Positions 54,661 through 64,000 of a stretch of 64,000 nucleotides of DNA are shown in pieces (the stretch's first letter is position 1; the number at the start of each line of letters is the position of its first letter). The position numbers were made by a program, and so were the translations under genes. The stretch covers positions 62,001 to 126,000 of the forward strand of contig WTXI01000038.1 of NCBI GenBank assembly GCA_022376515.1, written 5' to 3'. The notes under the pieces were generated by a model, which was given only the letters and a program-made list of their open reading frames with translations, had not been told where the DNA came from and searched no databases. This DNA comes from Lactifluus volemus (Eukaryota; Basidiomycota; Agaricomycetes; Russulales; Russulaceae).

Positions 54661-55961
54661 TATCACATGCTTAATAGACTCCAAATGTTGCGACTGGTGA
54701 GTTCAGCTTGTGGAAAGTGGTGCGTGCTAATCGATCCATCTAACAGGCCGTCGATTACTTCCTCGCCCTTCCTAATAATAGTGACCTTGCCAAGTACAAG
54801 ATCTCAGATAACAACTGGAACCACATGAAGCATATCGAAGTCATTCTAGGCGTAAGTTACAAACGCACGTCAATATATTGTGACCTGACTCTCCGATTTG
54901 CCAACAGGTCCCGCACAAGGTACAGCAAATTATGTCCGGCGAGAAAACCCCGATCTTGTGTGGTGCGATTCCTGCATTCGAGCAATTCATGACAAGTTGG
55001 GAGAAGCTCGGTAATGAACGGCCCGAGTTGACGGAGCTCATCAATCCTGGCCTAACATTAGCATATAAATACTATTCACGAATGGATCGCACTATGGTCT
55101 ATGTCGTTACGATGTGTAAGTAAGCTTCTACTCCTAATCCCGACGAATCTGACATTCATTTTTGCAGTGCTGAATCCTGCGATACGCATGTCCTGGATCA
55201 CTAAGCACTGGGAGGAGAAGTACCATAAAACAAGCGAAGAATATATTCTGCGACTCGTGAGACTACTATAATATATATCGTTTTGGACAGCATCTCATTT
55301 TCAATTCACAAGATGCGTGATTACCGCGAGAACAGTCCGAGTCTTGCTACCGGCAATAATGAAGAGCCGTCGATGCGGGCAACTGGTCGTTCCACAGCCA
55401 TGCCGACATACTTCGCACTTGCGGCAGAATATGGCCTCGAAGAGTCAGATGACATTGGCTTTGAAGATTCGCGTACAACTGTGCAGACTGTTGAACAGGA
55501 ATACCAATCCTATATTATGGGAGTGCTTTCGTCAAAGACCATCGACATTCTTCATTTCTGGGAGGTAAGTTGAATAATGATTACTTGACGTCTACTGACA
55601 GAATGTCCCCTGGCGGTGTCAGACTAATAGTTCTATATTCCCCACCCTATTTGCGATCGCGATGGATTACCTCCCAATTCAGGCTTCCTCTGTGCCTTGT
55701 GAGCGCGTCTTTTCGTCGAGCGCTGAAATGGACACAAAGCGAAGGAATCGTATCAGCCCTCTCCTGATGGAGGCGCTTCAAATGCAAAAGTTCCAGCTGA
55801 AGACGCAGCGTCTCGATTTCATGGAAGGTTGGATAACACTGGAGAAGCTGATGCTTGAGGTTGTTCCAGATAAAGATCTCCTGGAAGGGTTGAGTAAGGG
55901 CGATGCTTCTCAGGAAGATGTTGACAATATCATTCAATCTATCAGCCGATCAGAGGACTAA
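54661..55961 (+). pseudogene. hAT-family transposase, 3' part
   Basis: Exons read AVDYFLALPNNSDLAKYKI, then VPHKVQQIMSGEKTPILCGAIPAFEQF, WEKLGNERPEL, NPGLTLAYKYYSRMD, LNPAIRMSWITKHWEEKY, and the hAT C-terminal dimerisation block YLPIQASSVPCERVFSSSAEMDTKRRN followed by RISPLLMEALQMQKF, ending in TAA. Introns have proper GT-AG signals. The N-terminal DNA-binding part and most of the RNase H-like core are missing because the sequence is cut at 54661 by CATCAGG copy B. The retained part has no stops, so the loss is recent. It cannot work alone. Confidence 0.85.
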
Positions 55962-56523
55962 TCGTTTGACTCAGACATCTTATGCTCTAACGCCATCTCA
56001 TACCTCGTACTGTTACACTTTTACGTGTCTTCTCTGTACTTTTTTCTAACTAGCTTGCCTCGTGCCCCCTTTGTTCTCTTGATATTTCTGCTCGGACATA
56101 TCCTTGTACCTCGTACTATCCCTCCCCCCTAGGATCACCCTTCCTTCCGAATCAGTCATGCAATGTCACACGCCATATTTCAGACTCTGATTGGCTGTTG
56201 CGAGCGCTAAGCATGCCATTTTGGAAATATTGTAAACTCCGACACAGGGTGTATGCCACGTTCACCTGTCTTATCTTCGCTATCTTGCTTCGCGCGTTCC
56301 TTACCTCAGTCTCCTCACCGGAGTCAACAAGTCACCGGCCCTGAATGTGGTTATGTAATCAAGTTGTTCTTTTGCAACGTTGAATGCAACGTTCATTGTG
56401 CCATTCACCACACTACATCTGTTCAAGTTCGGTATTGTGAGTAATTCCTAGTTTTTTTCAGTACTATGATAAGATATGTCATCTGACTTTCTGCCAGACT
56501 TGTTTCGAATCTTCACAATTTAC
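55962..56523. other. Intergenic, no gene seen
   Basis: This lies between hAT and the kinase gene. A small open frame at 56253-56444 has no motif. The sequence before 56524 could hold the kinase promoter or an extra upstream exon. Confidence 0.4.
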
Positions 56524-57691
56524 ATGGAAATTGTCCGAGTAGCTGGGAGGTTCAGGTTGCGAAGAAAACTGTCCTCAGGACCTGCTCGTATGTCAGAAAA
56601 CATGTGCTTCTGTATTTGGCTCATAAGCTTTGGTGATTAGATGAAGTATACCTTGCATGTGATCTTTTATCTGAGGTCCCTGGGGATAACATCATCCTCA
56701 AATTTGAGCAAATGAGAAGTGCGCCTCATACCCTGGAGCACGAGTTTCTTGTTTACAAGAAACTTAATGCTGGCAAAGGGGTTGGCATCCCTCTTGTGCA
56801 TTGGTTTGGCATAGAGTCTTCCTTCAATGTGATGGCAGTCGAGCGCCTTGGCCCATCTCTTGACGACCTTTTTGCTCGCTGTGGTTTCCGATTCACGATG
56901 AAGACTGTTTTACTCTTGGCTGGGCAACTTGTAAGTAAACATGTCTTCTGCTGCCATAACCAATGAGCTAACATGGACTATGTTCAGCTTCGTCACCTAC
57001 AATACATTCACTCTCGTAACATCATTCACCGCGATCTCAAACCCACCAACATCGTTATAGGTGTTGGGGACTGGTCCGATTTGGTGTACCTCATTGATTT
57101 CGGACTGGCGAAGGAGTTTAGGGATCCCAACACACACAAGCACATCCCGTACATTACAGGCCTTGACTTCATAGGAACGACTGCCTTCGCACCGATGAAT
57201 AGTCACTCAGGCGTAGAGCTTGGAAGGCGTGATGACCTGGAGTCCCTTGCTTACATTTTATTTTACTTTCTTTGGGGCTTCTTACCATGGCAGGACTTGG
57301 GAGATGAGAGCGCCGTTCTGGAAAGCAAACGAGGAATTACCATGCACAAGTTGTTCCTGGGCCTCCCGGAGGCGTTCCGCATTTTCTTCGAACACTGCCA
57401 ATCGCTCTCTTTCGATGACAAGCCTGACTATGACCACATTTATGGCCTATTCAACGACCTCCTATCACAAGAAGGAACTCACAATGACAGGATGTTTGAT
57501 TGGGATGCATCTGTCAGAGCCAAGATTCGGAGTCGCAAGCAGCGTCAGTCACGTCCCGATAAACACAATCATCGTCGTGTAGGGTGAGTTTCCTGCATAC
57601 ATATTACATACTCACTACCAATTTCTTATTGCATTCTAACAATGTATGCAGGTTACACTCTACGAACAAGACTCCACGTCCTACAGTCTAG
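56524..57691 (+). CDS. Divergent casein kinase 1-family protein kinase, 329 aa
   Basis: CK1 serine/threonine kinases phosphorylate acidic or primed sites. Exons 56524-56587, 56641-56930, 56988-57583 and 57652-57691 encode 329 residues. N-terminus MEIVRVAGRFRLRRKLSSG resembles the CK1 start (VGGKYRIGRKIGSG) but the glycine-rich loop is degenerate (SSGPAH in place of GSGSFG). The lysine is kept in IILKFE. Later blocks: LEHEFLVYKKL, GIPLVHWFG, MAVERLGPSLDDLF, catalytic IIHRDLKPTN, YLIDFGLAKEF (DFG), GTTAFAPMNSH in place of GTARYASINTH, and RRDDLESLAYILFYFLWGFLPWQDL, all CK1-like. The C-terminal tail is short and basic (RSRKQRQSRPDKHNHRR). Start chosen from the conserved N-terminal motif; an extra upstream exon cannot be excluded. 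It sits among transposons and may be an expanded paralogue. Active-site residues suggest activity but the Gly loop is unusual. Confidence 0.82.
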
Positions 57692-58670
57692 CAAGAGGCA
57701 ACTCTAACTAGTTGCTGTTTCCATTTCCGAACATTATTACCTTTATTATACTGTGTTGACACACAAGTTGTTTTGTATGCACTGTAGTCTGTAAACAGTG
57801 TACAGTAGCTTGGTTTCCCGAATCTTAGGCTTGGGTGAGGTTTTCCATTAACGAGCGCGAGCGAACTTGAACAAATTGAAGTTCTGGTTATGTAAGTGCC
57901 AAGTTCTCTTTCGTGATGCCCCTCCACTTGCCCTCCTCTCTGTTGCCGCCCTCTGTGAGCATGGCCCATGCCAGTGTGTCGCGAAATTTTTTTTGACTCC
58001 TCAAATTGACTCTTTTGACTTTCTTTGATGTCCCTTCCCTCCCTTTCGTCTCTGCCGACACCTTCTCGTCCACGTCCACGCCCGCATTGTCTCACACACG
58101 CCTGCCCACGCCTGCCTCCTGAGTTGGGGATGAGGGTGAGACATTCAAACTGGTGCGTCACTGACTCGTTTTTTGGGGGCATTAACAACTTGCGCCCAGG
58201 TTCACCCTACCACATCCACCGCCTCAAGCACCACCCAGGGGCCGGGGTCATTCACACTACATCAAGGTGTCCGAGCGCCTGATCCCTGTGACTGGCGTTG
58301 TTGTGTGGCATCCCCCCGAATGAGTCCGCACCCCCCAGCTTACTCTCGTCGACAGCGATGCGCTGATGAGACCATTGTTCAGGGCCCCCAGTCCTTTCAG
58401 CATATCCTTCTTCATAGTTTTTATTAGCATAAAGATTCTACCTTACAACAATATTATATTTGGATTGATATGTGTTGAGAGCTGAACTTAGGAGGGGCAG
58501 AAAAAAAGGAATTTTTTTAAATTTAATTTGTGTGGCTCAAGTTGACTGAGAGCTACAGCTAAGTCGAAGTTGCCGCTCCTGAGTAGAGAACTCGGCTAAG
58601 TCAAGCCGTTCCCGGAAAAAGCTGCGGCTTACCAAGTCGGGGCGCGGCTAGCCGAGCTGCGGCAACACTA
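57692..58670. other. Repeat-like sequence ending in a hAT-type terminus
   Basis: Bases 57890-58440 are low complexity (C/T-rich) with no gene. The last part reads ...gccgagctgcggcaacacta ending at 58670, whose complement tagtgttgccgcagc is a typical hAT terminus. The other end was not found. It abuts the truncated gypsy gag. Confidence 0.45.
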
Positions 58671-59893
58671 CCCAAGCCCTCACAGCCCTTGTCCCGGTTG
58701 GAGCCAGCTCCTCTGGATCATCTGGAGGAGGACCTTCGGGTGGGGGACACCCGGGAGGAGGTGGAGGCAGAGGTGGAGGAGGTGGAGGCGGAGGTGGAGG
58801 AGGTGGAGGTGGGGGCGGAGGAGCAGCTCAGGCCGCCGCCCAGCAACCTCAACAACCTCAAAGCCATGCGGGTCTGAGAGGCCTACCCCCTCGCATCTTT
58901 ACTGGGGCAAGGAATGACCTCCAACGCTTCATTCAGGCGTTCAACATCTATTGGGAACTCAACCACAACCATGAGACCATGGCAAACCCCTATCTTCGCT
59001 GCCTTACTGCGATGGGTCTCATGGTGGGGCCAGATGTTGACCAATGGGTGCATGCACAATTTGCCGCCATAAGCAGAGGGGTCAGGGCGTTTCGACGCGA
59101 CCCAACAGACCCTGATGGCATTGACCCAGACTCGGCTCTTGTCTGGGAGAATTTCAATGCCGCGTTCGTCCGTCAATATCGAGATGTGACAGAACGGGAG
59201 GCTGCTCTGGGACAAATGCTGGACCTAAAGATGCAGGGGAACGACTTGGGAACCTACATAAACAAGTTCAACAACCTGCGGGAGCTGGCCCAATGGGGTG
59301 CTGATGACCCAGGGACCCTTTGGCAGTTCCGCTCAGGGTTGAACAAAGCCCTCCATCGAAATATCATTGAACGGACAGATGCCCTTCCTCGAACCCTTGC
59401 GGCATGGCAAAACGCAGCCCTCACCTTCCATGGGAAGTGGCTGGAAGCCAAAATTGCGGTGGATGATATGTCGCCTCGTGTACGCACCCCAGCACAGAGA
59501 CGCGTCCAATGGGCCATGGCCCTTGGAAGAAACCAACCGCAGTCGAGGCCAAGACAGCCACATTCAGATGCCATGGATGTAGACGCCATTCGCACTACTC
59601 CCCTCTCCCCAGAAGAAAAGAAGAAGTTTATGGCAGAGGGACGCTGTTTCAACTGCCAGCAGCAAGGGCATATGAGTCGGCAATGCCCAAGCAAGAAGAA
59701 GAAGTTCCAAAGCAACGTAAAAACCCCTCCTCAGCATGCCACAGCCAGAGTCATCGAGGAGGAACAAGAAGACAAAGTTATCGATCGGGAAGCTCTGAAG
59801 AAGGGACTCTGGGCCCTGTCAGACGAAGACAAGGACCACATTATGAATGAAATGATCTCTGAACAAGTCAAGTCTGCGACTCCGGATTTTTGA
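58671..59893 (+). CDS. Gypsy Gag (N-terminally truncated)
   Basis: The reading frame is open from 58671 to TGA 59891-59893. It begins in a Gly-rich stretch (about 58730-58826), then QPQQPQSHAGLRGLPPRIFTGARNDLQRF, the capsid-like region with FNIYWELNHNHET, WVHAQFAAI, FVRQYRDVTEREAALGQMLDLKMQG, YINKFNNLRELAQWGADD and TLAAWQNAALTFHGKW, and a zinc knuckle CFNCQQQGHMSRQC near 59645-59686 (C-x2-C-x4-H-x4-C). No usable start codon precedes the conserved part; the first in-frame ATG (58979) lies inside it. The gene is therefore 5'-truncated. Confidence 0.85.
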
Positions 59894-62205
59894 AGAGCTC
59901 GTGCCGCGCAATCTGGTTACGAGCTTTAGGACTGAAACGAATGTACATTAGCTATGCCAATGCCTTGAATCTACCAGTTTCATTCGCCTCAGTCACGAAA
60001 ACGATCGCAGACAAGGTCCTTGTCGACAGTGGAGCAACCGAAAACTTTGTGGACCGACGCACAGTCCGACGTTGGGGAATAGGAACCAGAAAACTCGATC
60101 AACCTCGACAAGTGTTCAATGTCGATGGAACTGAAAACAAGGAGGGAACTCTCACGGAATACTGCACGCTTCAATGCGTAGTTGGTGATAGAGATGCCCT
60201 TCAAAGGTTCTATATTACCAACCTCGGTCACGATCGAGTCCTATTGGGGTACCCATGGCTCTCTGAATTCAATCCTCGCATTGATTGGACAAAGGGAAGG
60301 GTACAAGAAGGAGACATTCGTATTGAAACAATGTGGAGAAAACACCTGAAACTTCGACAACAACACATCGACAGAGAAAGAAAGGAGGCACGCATTGATC
60401 GCACTAATGTGGCCCAGGAGTGGGCCATAAAGGCGCACCAGGAACAAGTGAACAGTGGGGTGGAACGCGAGGTATTACCACCCCAGTACCAAGACTATGC
60501 AGATGTCTTTGATGAAGAGAAGTCCCATCGCTTCCCACCATCACGACCAGAAGATCATGCCATCGTCTTGAAGGAGGATGCCCCAGCCACCATCAACTGT
60601 AAAGTCTACGCGCTCACCAGGGAAGAGAGAGAGGCGACCCAGAAATTCATAGAGGAGAATGAACGATGGGGATTCATCGAAAAGTCCAACTCTCCCTGGT
60701 CGACTCCCTGGTTCTTCATAAAGAAGAGAGATGGGGGTCTTCGCCCCATCCAAGACTACAGAGAAGTAAACAGCTGGACAGTGCGAGATGTGTACCCCAT
60801 CCCTCGCATTGAGCAAATTTTGGAAGCCTTGCATGGGCGCACCCTCTTCACAGCATTAGACATTCGTTGGGGCTATCACAACATTCAAATTCGTCCTGAG
60901 GATCGATGGAAAGCCGCGTTTAAGACTCCCTTTGGTCTGTATCAGCCGAAGGTGATGCTCTTCGGCCTCCAGAACTCCCCAGCCACCTTCCAGCGTTGCA
61001 TGGACCGGGTCTTCGCTAGGATCATGAACCGCTACCCAGGGAAGGTGTTTGTGTACATGGACAACATTTTGATTGCCACTGGAGGAGACGTGGAAGAGCA
61101 TCGGAGGATAGTTCGAGAAATCCTTGAGATGTTCCGCCAAGAATCCTTCTTCCTCAAATTGTCAAAGTGCAAGTTCGAGCGAACTAGCATTGACTACCTT
61201 GGCATTCGCGTGGAGCAGGGAACCATCCGCATCGACCCCACAAAGAGGAAGGGACTGTCTCAATGGCCTCGAACCTTATCTTCAGTAAAAGAAGTACGGA
61301 GCACGCTTGGGGTCTTGGGATATCAAAGACCATTCATTCCCCACTTCGCACACCTTGCAGCCCCACTCACGACCCTACTGAAAAAGGGACGACCATTTAA
61401 ATGGATGGATGAGTGCACCAAGGCTTTGGATGCACTCCTCCAGATTGTAGAATCCGACCCTGTCCTCCAACGACCTGACTATGACCGCCCTTTCGAGATG
61501 GAGGTAGATGCATCCCAGTATGCCACTGGGGCCATCCTCTATCAGCGAAACGACAAACAGAGACTCTGCCCAGTGGGCTACAGCTCTCAAACGTTAAATG
61601 AAGCTGAGAGAGGGTATGATGTCCATGATAGAGAACTTTTGGCGATGATTCGAGGTCTGCGGCGATGGAGACATCTGTTCCTTTCCTCCCCCTTTACCAC
61701 CATTGTCCACACCGATCACAATAACCTTCGATATTATCGGCAACCTCAAAGAATCAATCGACGCGTAGCAAGGTACCTCAGTGACCTTGCCGACTACAAT
61801 TACAAGCTAGTGCACCGCCCAGGCAAACTGAACAAGGCTGACGCGTTGTCTAGACCACCAGGGGTGGACGAAGGGAAGCATGATAATGAAAATACCCTTG
61901 TCCTCCCAGACAAACTCTTTGCACGGGCAACAGAAGTCAGTAATCTCGAGCAGCAAGTCTGGGATTGGCAAGCACGCACACCGGACTACTTTGCAGAGCT
62001 GCATCGCTCGTACCCACTTGACTCAGTAAATCACCATTGGGTGCACCAAGGGAGACCAGTAGTTGCGGACCAGGGAGATCTTAAGCGACAGATCTTGCAT
62101 GAGTATCATGATCATGCTTTGGCTGGACATCCTGGCATCGCTACGACACTCCAGAAGGTGTCAGAGGACTACTGGTGGCCAACAATGCGGCAATATGTCC
62201 AGAAC
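59890..62205 (+). CDS. Gypsy Pol, first part: protease, RT, RNase H, start of integrase
   Basis: The frame is -1 relative to gag and begins at the gag stop (GAT TTT TGA). Protease: VLVDSGATENFVD. RT: INCKVYALTREEREA, GFIEKSNSPWSTPWFFIKK, LRPIQDYREVNSWTV, ALDIRWGYHNIQIR, KTPFGLYQPKVMLFGLQNSPATFQR and the catalytic box VYMDNILIA. In this box Asn replaces the second Asp of the usual YxDD; this variant is common in basidiomycete gypsy elements as far as I recall. RNase H: EVDASQYATGAILYQ, HDRELLAMIRGLRRWRHLF, VHTDHNNLRYY, HRPGKLNKADALSRPP. The integrase zinc site starts with HEYHDHALAGHPG. The ORF ends shortly after the inserted LTR at 62206. Confidence 0.9.
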
Positions 62206-62814
62206 TGTTATGGACTGACACGTGTTTGCTGATTCATACTATACATTTTCGGACTACTGACTCATTTCTGCTGACTCCCTTGTTTATGCGAATGGACTGC
62301 CGATCGCTTTGTTTCAGATCGCTTACTTTACTTTCTCTCATGATACAGCCTCACACAGCACCGTACAGCCGCAAGTAACAGCCACATGCACAGGATGACT
62401 CGCTGATTCCTGAAACATGTTTCAAACCCTGAAAGCTGTACGAAGGTCACAGCCCCTACGGCTGTGCACATAGCCTCGTTCTTCTCTATATAAACCCTGT
62501 ACTTTCTGCCCTAGAGACCTTAAGTCTCAGTTTTGTTTCGCAATCCAAGTCTTTCTATCTATTAGAACCTTGTCTTGCCTAGAAGCATCAGACCTGAGAG
62601 AACCCTCTTGACATCACGCTCTTCGACTTCTCGACACTTTGGTCTTATCCCTAAGCCCAAAGACCTTAACCTCTGAAACGCTCTTGACTTAGTCGTTTAC
62701 TAAGTCTCGTCTTTATCGAACCTTTGATCTTGACTTGCACGTTCTGCAAGCCTCGTTCTTGACTTTACGAACGAACGTACACTTCGTACAAAGGTCCCAC
62801 TTGGAACCTTAACA
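62206..62814. mobile_element. Solo LTR inserted into the gypsy integrase
   Basis: 609 bases starting tgttatggactgacacg and ending ...gaaccttaaca (TG...CA). The target duplication agaac lies at 62201-62205 and 62815-62819. A TATA-like ctctatataaaccctg at 62485-62500 marks a likely promoter. There is no internal coding sequence, so it is the product of LTR-LTR recombination. It is unrelated to the copia LTR and to the LTR-like sequence at 51840. One tgactca lies near 62258. Confidence 0.92.
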
Positions 62815-62819
62815 AGAAC

Positions 62820-64000
62820 TATGTCAAAGGGTGTGCAACTTGCCAAATGACGAAGCCCAATACTGTAAAGCCCAAACCACCACTAATGCCAATCACTGTT
62901 GAACGAAAAGCAATCCCCTTCCAGATGATTTCACTCGACCTCATCACCGATCTCCCAGTTTCAAAGGGATATGACTCGATCCTGACGGTAGTGGACCATG
63001 ATTGCTCGAAGGCAGCCTTCTTCTTGCCCTGTCAAAAGACAATTGATGCAGAGGAAGTGGCCCGACTCTATGTGGAACACATCTTCCCTCTTTTTGGCTG
63101 CCCCCACCACATCATTTCGGACAGAGATCCCCGTTTCACTGCGCATTTCACCCGCCAAATGTGTGAACTGCTAGGAGTTACACAAAACATCAGTTCCGCC
63201 TATCATCCGCAGACTGATGGACAATCAGAACGCGCTAATCAGTGGGTGGAGCAGTACTTGCGAATCTATGGAAGCAGCCAACAAGATGACTGGGCAAACC
63301 TTCTTCCTCTTGCCCAGTTTGTCCACAATTCCTGGCCAAATGCGAGCACAAAGAAGACACCCTTTGAGCTCTTGTGGGGCGCAAACCCAATCATTCGCCT
63401 CTCTGGAAAGGTCACAAATGTCCCTGCGTTACATCAGAGACAGATGTGGCTAAAGGAGGCTAGGGAACGCGCTCAAGATGCTATCAGAAAAGTGCAGGAA
63501 CTGTGGCTGAAACGACGCCAGAGAAAGAAGGGTCAAAGACACTTCCATCCATTCGAAAAAGGACAACAGGTATTGTTGGAGGGAACAAACCTAAAGACAA
63601 TGTACCCGTCCGCAAAGTTGGGGCCAAAAAGATACAGTCCATTCCCCATCATTGACGTCATTTCCCCAGTGGTGTACCGCCTCCAGCTTCCCCCACACTG
63701 GCACATTCACAATGTCTTCCACGCGTCCTTGTTGACACCTTACAAGGAGACGGAAGAGCATGGGCACAACTTCGCAGAACCGCCACCTGATCTGATGGAA
63801 GGTGAACCAGAATATGAGGTGGAACAGATCATTGATGCGCGCAAGAAAGGGAAGGCAGAAAAGCTTGAGTATCTCCTTCGTTGGAAGGGATATTCACCCG
63901 CTCATGATAGTTGGGAACCCGCTGGCAATGTGAAGGCTCCAGAGCTCATTAAGGAGTTCTATCAACGCAACCCCAATGCGATAGGGGGAGGGAGGATAAA
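62820..64000 (+). CDS. Gypsy Pol, second part: integrase core and chromodomain (continues past window)
   Basis: After the solo LTR the frame resumes (now frame 3) with the CxxC of the zinc-binding module (KGCATCQMTKP). The integrase DDE core follows: ISLDLITDLP (Asp), IISDRDPRFTAHF (Asp) and SSAYHPQTDGQSERANQ (Glu). A conserved GPFxV-like region (YSPFPIIDVISPVVYRLQLP) and NVFHASLLTPYKE lead to a chromodomain (YEVEQIIDARKKG, YLLRWKGYSPAHDSWEP). No stop occurs before base 64000. The chromodomain marks the chromovirus clade. Confidence 0.92.

Larger units (their letters stand above)
58671..64000 (+). mobile_element. Ty3/gypsy chromovirus-type retrotransposon, 5'-truncated and interrupted
   Basis: It holds Gag, then protease, RT, RNase H, integrase and a chromodomain in gypsy order. 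No 5' LTR or ATG precedes Gag; the hAT-type terminus at 58670 cuts it. The 3' LTR, if any, is beyond the window. A solo LTR of another family splits the integrase. Apart from the truncation and this insertion the frames are open. Confidence 0.92.

Noticed and set aside
54661..55961. Intact autonomous hAT element
   Set aside because: The 5' half of the transposase is missing beyond 54661 and no pair of hAT termini with an 8-bp duplication encloses it in this window.

Overview
The window is nuclear DNA of a filamentous basidiomycete, most likely an Agaricomycete. The evidence is many short (about 45-70 base) GT-AG introns, densely packed housekeeping genes, a chromodomain Ty3/gypsy element, a Ty1/copia element with a half-tRNA primer site, hAT transposase remains, and a TPR-CHAT protein of the kind expanded in Agaricomycetes. 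The genus cannot be told from the sequence.

Left third (1-21.4 kb), gene-rich: a partial unknown gene (-), a GH88-type unsaturated glucuronyl hydrolase (-), the dynamin GTPase Vps1 (+), a conserved hypothetical (+), a scrambled CHAT pseudogene, a LOG-family phosphoribohydrolase (+), cytosolic tryptophanyl-tRNA synthetase (-), an ITFG1/TIP (LINKIN) integrin-alpha-like membrane protein (-), a Rab11/Ypt31 GTPase (+), nuclear transport factor 2 (-), an unnamed conserved Ser/Pro-rich protein (+, copy 1 of 4) and a C2H2 zinc-finger protein (-). Vps1, Rab11 and ITFG1 act in membrane traffic or at the cell surface; TrpRS and NTF2 are general housekeeping genes. Several neighbours are divergent with very short shared promoters (92 and 116 bases).

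Middle (21.4-42.8 kb), accessory: decayed repeats, a second broken CHAT gene, a crinkler-like N-terminal remnant, copy 2 of the Ser/Pro-rich gene (pseudogene), an intact 1032-residue TPR-CHAT protein with its His/Cys dyad, and copy 3 plus a second zinc-finger copy. Copy 3 and that zinc finger are a duplication of the 18.3-21.5 kb module. A three-layer nest of DNA transposons sits between them: a TA-flanked MITE holds an hAT-like non-autonomous element with an 8-bp target duplication, which holds a 1.58 kb element with CATCAGG termini and dense GCTTAA arrays.

Right third (42.8-64 kb), transposon-rich: a full-length Ty1/copia element with matching 549-base LTRs and 5-bp target duplications; copy 4 of the Ser/Pro-rich gene boxed between two inverted related termini; a tRNA-related repeat; LTR-like sequence with eight TGASTCA sites in 99 bases; a second CATCAGG element in inverse orientation; a truncated hAT transposase; a divergent casein-kinase-1 gene; and a gypsy element that lacks its 5' end and is split by a solo LTR with a 5-bp target duplication.

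The most interesting points are the TPR-CHAT gene with its broken relatives, the nested elements and CATCAGG family, the TGASTCA cluster, the 5-nt microexon in Rab11, and the serial duplication of one gene in which two copies share the same nonsense change. Exon boundaries were read by eye from splice signals and protein continuity; family names come from remembered motifs, not searches.
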